A DNA stretch of 24,269 nt from a virus, in IMG/VR virus record IMGVR_UViG_3300034068_000074, positions 1 through 24,269 of that record; one strand, 5' to 3'. Below, in pieces: positions 21,110 through 24,269 of the stretch (the stretch's first letter is position 1; every line of letters begins with the position of its first letter). The position numbers and the translations under genes are program-made. A model generated the notes under the pieces. That model worked only from the letters and a program-made list of their open reading frames with translations. It did no database searches and was not told the origin of the DNA.

Positions 21110-23394
21110 TGGATGTTCGCCTTCCTGACGGAACAATCATACAAAATGTGCCTGACGGCATAAGCAAAGCTGACTTAACTGCCAAGCTAAAAAACAACGG
21201 TTACGACGTAACTAAATTAGACGCTGCGCCGCCCGTTAGCCCAATATCCGCGCCACGGGGAGAAATTCCGGCGTGGGCGCAAAAATACCCAACACTGTAC
21301 GGTATTGCTGGCGCAACGCGGGAGACACTTGGCCCGTTACTAGAGATGGGCGGCATGATCGGCGGGGGTATAGCCGGCGGCGCAGCCGGAACCTTTGGCG
21401 CGGGGCCGGTAGGAACTGTTGCGGGCGGCGTAACCGGCGCGGGTTTGGGCTACAGTAGCGCCAAAGAAATCAATCGTCTAGCCGATATCGCTTTGGGTAA
21501 CATACCAGCACAAGCAGAAGGCGCGGTGCCTGCTATGCAGCGTGCGGCGGGTAACGTGGTTGAAGGCGCGGCAATGGAAACAGGCGGGCGGCTATTAGCG
21601 CCCGTAATAGCCGCCATCCCTCGCGTATTAGCCGGCGGTAAAGAAATAATTAACCGTTTGCGCGACCCTAAAGCGGCGGCTGTAGTAGACGCGGTAGAAG
21701 GCAGGGGTAAAGACATAGTTAACGCGTTGCGTTCGCCAACAGCGGTCATTGTGCCTGGAAGCGCGCCTACGCCGGGGGAAATTGCGGCCCCCGTAGGATC
21801 GACAAAATTTTCTGCGTTTGTTGAAAAATATAAACCTCAAAACGCGTCAGAATTTAGGGCTATGGAAGCGCAAACCGACGCGGCGCGGTTAGCGCAACAA
21901 GCCCGCGATACAAGTCGTTTTGCAACGGCAGCTAACAAAGCGCAAACTAAAATTGAAGCGGGGTTAACCGATGTAAGCCCCCGCGAGATTGGCGACGCAC
22001 TTATTAAGACAGCTAAAGAAGAACGAAAAACGGTAAAAACCACCGTTATTCAGCCGGCGTATAACCAAGCATTTAACGCAGCAGGTAACACTAAGATTGA
22101 CGTAAGCAATGTGGTTGCCAACGCAGAAAAAATCTTGGATCGTAAGTTGTCGGATTTTGCGCCCGAGACTACGCCCAATACCGTTCGTCAACTTCTAGGT
22201 TTTATACCCAAAGAACAGCCCACAGGCCCAGTGATATTAAGCGTGCAAGGTAAGCCGCTGACCACACCGGAAGTATTACCCGCTCAAGCGACGTTGCGGC
22301 AACTGGACGACGTACGAAAGGCCATAAACGCGGACATTGCGGCGGCAAAAAATTCTACCGCGCCGACGTCCGATATGACGTTGCGTAACCTGTATAAGTT
22401 ACACGACGAGATCGACGCTGCGGTAACCGGCAGCACTACGCTACCCGCGCAAGCAAAACAACTTTACGCAGATGCGTTGGCAAAATACCGCGCCGATTAC
22501 GTCCCGCGTTTTAAAACGGGCATTAACGCCAATTTGTTTAAACAAACCGCGTTAAACGAGCCAAAGCTAAATGCTGACGACGTAGTAAGCAAGTTTTTTC
22601 AGCCTAAAGGCGAACGCGAAGCGTCACAGTTTGTAACTTTGTTTGGGAAAAACCCCGACGCTATGCTATTGCAACGAACGGGCGTAGAGGATTTATACCG
22701 GCAAAAAGTGGTAGACGCGGTGACCGGCGAAATATCACTGGCTAAACACGCGGCGTTTATGCGTGATTACGCTCGTCCGTTAGACATTATGGACGCAGCG
22801 GGAATGAATCTTAAAACGCGGCTTGACGTTATACGAGCAGACGCGGCGCGTTTAGTCAAAATACAAGAAATGGCTGCTGCGAATAACATTAAATTACGTG
22901 ACCCGCTTCCTGCGGGCGCAAATGCTGACGCGGTGGCGCGGCGTGTGCAAGAGTTAACCAAAGGGTTATCGCCTCGACAATTAGCGGACGTGTCTGCGGT
23001 AGCCCGCGATATTGCACGCGAAAATGAATACTACATCTTAGCAGCCGCAGGAGGTGTAACTAAAGGCGGATCAAAATTAGCAACGGGGGAATTAAAAAAT
23101 ATTGGTATCCCTACCACGGCGCTATTGTCACGCGGCGTAGCTATTTTTAACTCTGTGGTTAAAAAATTATCCGGCAAAATTGACGAGAAACTGGCTACGG
23201 AGTTAGGCAGGGAATTATCTAATCCTGCGGTAACTGCAAATCTCATAGAAAAATCACTGGCTACAATGAAACCCCCACCCGGACGTGCATTGCGGGCAAC
23301 CCAACTAGTCTCGGATTCGGTTCGTCCCGGTATGGGCGCCGCAATAAACGCATTGCGCGGGGACGAAGAAAACCAAAACAACTTAGCCAGGTAG
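21109..23394 (+). CDS. ejection protein 3, large (P22 gp16 position)
   Basis: 761 residues; start by TAATG overlap. It begins MDVRLPDGTIIQNVPDGISK and ADLTAKLKNNGYD, a small N-terminal unit frequent in phage internal virion proteins. Residues 76-114 are an almost uncharged Gly/Ala segment (MGGMIGGGIAGGAAGTFGAG and on), a glycine-zipper able to form membrane helices. The rest is mostly helical with repeated charged heptads, as expected for a long channel-forming protein (P22 gp16 has 609 residues). No lytic transglycosylase motif was seen. Codon use is TTA/GCG-rich throughout. Ejection into the host envelope is inferred from position, size and the zipper. Confidence 0.8.
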   Translation: MDVRLPDGTIIQNVPDGISKADLTAKLKNNGYDVTKLDAAPPVSPISAPRGEIPAWAQKYPTLYGIAGATRETLGPLLEMGGMIGGGIAGGAAGTFGAGPVGTVAGGVTGAGLGYSSAKEINRLADIALGNIPAQAEGAVPAMQRAAGNVVEGAAMETGGRLLAPVIAAIPRVLAGGKEIINRLRDPKAAAVVDAVEGRGKDIVNALRSPTAVIVPGSAPTPGEIAAPVGSTKFSAFVEKYKPQNASEFRAMEAQTDAARLAQQARDTSRFATAANKAQTKIEAGLTDVSPREIGDALIKTAKEERKTVKTTVIQPAYNQAFNAAGNTKIDVSNVVANAEKILDRKLSDFAPETTPNTVRQLLGFIPKEQPTGPVILSVQGKPLTTPEVLPAQATLRQLDDVRKAINADIAAAKNSTAPTSDMTLRNLYKLHDEIDAAVTGSTTLPAQAKQLYADALAKYRADYVPRFKTGINANLFKQTALNEPKLNADDVVSKFFQPKGEREASQFVTLFGKNPDAMLLQRTGVEDLYRQKVVDAVTGEISLAKHAAFMRDYARPLDIMDAAGMNLKTRLDVIRADAARLVKIQEMAAANNIKLRDPLPAGANADAVARRVQELTKGLSPRQLADVSAVARDIARENEYYILAAAGGVTKGGSKLATGELKNIGIPTTALLSRGVAIFNSVVKKLSGKIDEKLATELGRELSNPAVTANLIEKSLATMKPPPGRALRATQLVSDSVRPGMGAAINALRGDEENQNNLAR

Positions 23395-23401
23395 CTAAAA
23401 C

Positions 23402-23635
23402 ATGGAAAACCAGCAAGTAATTAACGTGTTTCTTGGCGTCGGCATGACTGTCGTGGGCTGGTTTGCTAGAGAACTGTGGGCTGCGGTCAAGGAACTGAAA
23501 GCCGACTTAGCAAAGCTGCGCGAGGACTTGCCGAAAGAGTACGTTGCAAGAGACGATTACCGAGAGGACATACGGGAAATCAAAGCAATGCTGGCGAAGA
23601 TATTTGAAAAACTTGAAGGCAAGGCCGACAAATGA
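23402..23635 (+). CDS. membrane-anchored coiled-coil protein, holin/XhlA-like
   Basis: 77 residues. It begins MENQQVINVFLGVGMTVVGW with one hydrophobic helix (residues 7-28), then a charged coiled coil (ELKADLAKLREDLPKEYVAR; DDYREDIREIKAMLAKIFEK). Short proteins with this layout and a conserved YVxRDDYRxDIxEIKxML block are common at the end of phage structural modules, near lysis genes. XhlA-type hemolysins and holin partners look similar, but membership is unproven. The start is 7 bases after the ejection gene with no strong Shine-Dalgarno. The stop overlaps the 9-codon ORF that follows. Confidence 0.75.
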   Translation: MENQQVINVFLGVGMTVVGWFARELWAAVKELKADLAKLREDLPKEYVARDDYREDIREIKAMLAKIFEKLEGKADK

Positions 23636-23661
23636 AAAAACTACTTATGTTGGCTGCTTAA
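23632..23661 (+). CDS. 9-codon ORF (MKKLLMLAA), leader peptide or gene remnant
   Basis: ATG overlaps the previous stop (ATGA) and the TAA ends one base before the next ATG. The peptide MKKLLMLAA is exactly how many signal peptides and lipoprotein leaders begin. It may be a truncated exported-protein gene, such as a spanin, or a coupling ORF that carries ribosomes to the next start. Too short to prove. Confidence 0.3.
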   Translation: MKKLLMLAA

Positions 23662-23662
23662 T

Positions 23663-24269
23663 ATGGCCGTGAGAAAACCAAAAGTAGCGGTAAAAGCGGT
23701 TCAGCAGGAAAGCCCTGTTGACAAGGTTATTGGCTTGATTAAATGGGTTGATAACCCGTTTAAGTTGTTTACGCTTTTGGTTATCTCTACATTTTTCTTT
23801 GTCGGTTTCTTTGCTTGGGAAAGCAGGGAAGTTTTAAAGTCTGCAATTACCGCTAATGACAAGTTGGCTTCTCTAAAGTCTGATTCCGAATTGATGGATA
23901 TATCCAGTGCGCTAATCAAAGAATCTGGCGGCGAAGTTGCTGTGGTTCACCAAGCCAATCTGATGATTAACAAAAGAACTACCGTAATGGCCGTAGACAA
24001 GAACGGCAGGAATAAGTCGGTCGAAGGAACTGTCACCAGCATCTTTAACGAAAGCCCCGGCAGGAACAAGGCCGTTGTTGCAATGTTAAGCGGTGAAGTT
24101 CTTTGCGAGGACTTCAAGCCTTCCTCAAAGGTGGGTGAGTGGTTTGTGAAGAACGAAGTGACGTTTGTATGCCGTGGTTCAATACCGCCTGAGATTGGCA
24201 AATTGGTTGGCTATATCAGTGTTGGTTTCAAGAAAAAGCCTGATGATGTAAATTCAATGAAGGTAATAC
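23663..24269 (+). CDS. single-pass membrane protein, C-terminus outside window
   Basis: Open from ATG 23663 to the window edge, 202 residues without a stop. The basic N-terminus MAVRKPKVAVKAV is followed by KWVDNPFKLFTLLVISTFFF and one transmembrane helix (residues 34-52), suggesting an N-inside orientation. The large soluble part that follows contains ALIKESGGEVAVVHQANLMI, NKRTTVMAVDKNGRN, GEWFVKNEVTFVCRGSIPPE and LVGYISVGFKKKP. The alternating strands and the terminal IGxIxVG-like pattern recall a GAF-like sensor fold, which is only an impression. I have seen similar NPFKL membrane proteins in other phages, uncharacterised. Proximity to a holin-like gene suggests the lysis region, without proof. 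Confidence 0.75.
   Translation, partial: MAVRKPKVAVKAVQQESPVDKVIGLIKWVDNPFKLFTLLVISTFFFVGFFAWESREVLKSAITANDKLASLKSDSELMDISSALIKESGGEVAVVHQANLMINKRTTVMAVDKNGRNKSVEGTVTSIFNESPGRNKAVVAMLSGEVLCEDFKPSSKVGEWFVKNEVTFVCRGSIPPEIGKLVGYISVGFKKKPDDVNSMKVI

Noticed and set aside
21109-23394. Lytic transglycosylase activity in the large ejection protein
   Set aside because: No ES...N-type catalytic motif seen; only the N-terminal unit and glycine zipper are recognisable.

Overview
The window is about 24 kb of a tailed double-stranded DNA phage genome. Its virion genes are of the P22-like podovirus type: portal, scaffold, coat, gp4-like head-tail adaptor, gp10-like DNA stabilisation protein, needle or fibre, then ejection proteins. 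No host gene, integrase, tRNA or ribosomal RNA was recognised. GC content looks intermediate. Protein flavour and gene order suggest a phage of a Gram-negative, probably proteobacterial, host, but the sequence alone does not fix the host.

Layout. Positions 1-753 hold four small leftward genes: a truncated hypothetical, a 26-residue membrane peptide, an NGWxNYETW-family protein and a 58-residue protein. Positions 754-1428 carry no convincing gene but are dense in structure. They contain a 17-bp GC palindrome, a 13-bp inverted repeat, three GGCAATATTGCC-type dyads (one fused to a second palindrome), ten copies of a 16-bp dyadic motif (1058-1305) and an AT-rich tract with a TATAAT box. This looks like a control, origin or packaging region. 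From 1429 to the right end everything reads rightward.

Packaging module (1429-5386): a NUMOD4 plus PD-(D/E)XK nuclease, small terminase, an ADP-ribosyltransferase-like protein lying between the terminase subunits, large terminase, and two small basic proteins. Head module (5386-12929): P22-like portal, a DUF5856-like helical protein, a small beta-rich protein, two tail-fibre-type proteins (a collar fibre and a fibre ending in an S74 chaperone domain), scaffold, P22-like coat, a probable decoration protein, and a strong intrinsic terminator.

Neck and tail module (12940-18090): an AT-hook small protein, gp4-like adaptor, gp10-like stabilisation protein, a 745-residue fibre with a C1q-like tip at the needle position, an XkdW-like protein and a small beta-rich protein. 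An accessory pair follows (18090-19087): an aspartyl/asparaginyl beta-hydroxylase-like enzyme and a GNAT acetyltransferase. Ejection module (19089-23394): three proteins in the positions of P22 gp7, gp20 and gp16. The right end (23402-24269) holds a membrane-anchored coiled-coil protein, a 9-codon ORF and a single-pass membrane protein cut off by the window edge.

Most neighbours overlap by 1 to 8 bases (TAATG, TAGTG, GTGA, ATGA), so translational coupling is probably general. The coat and the gene after it instead have their own strong Shine-Dalgarno sites. The best candidates for new biology are the 16-bp repeat array, the fused nuclease beside it, the ADP-ribosyltransferase inside the terminase operon, and the hydroxylase/acetyltransferase pair inside the late operon.
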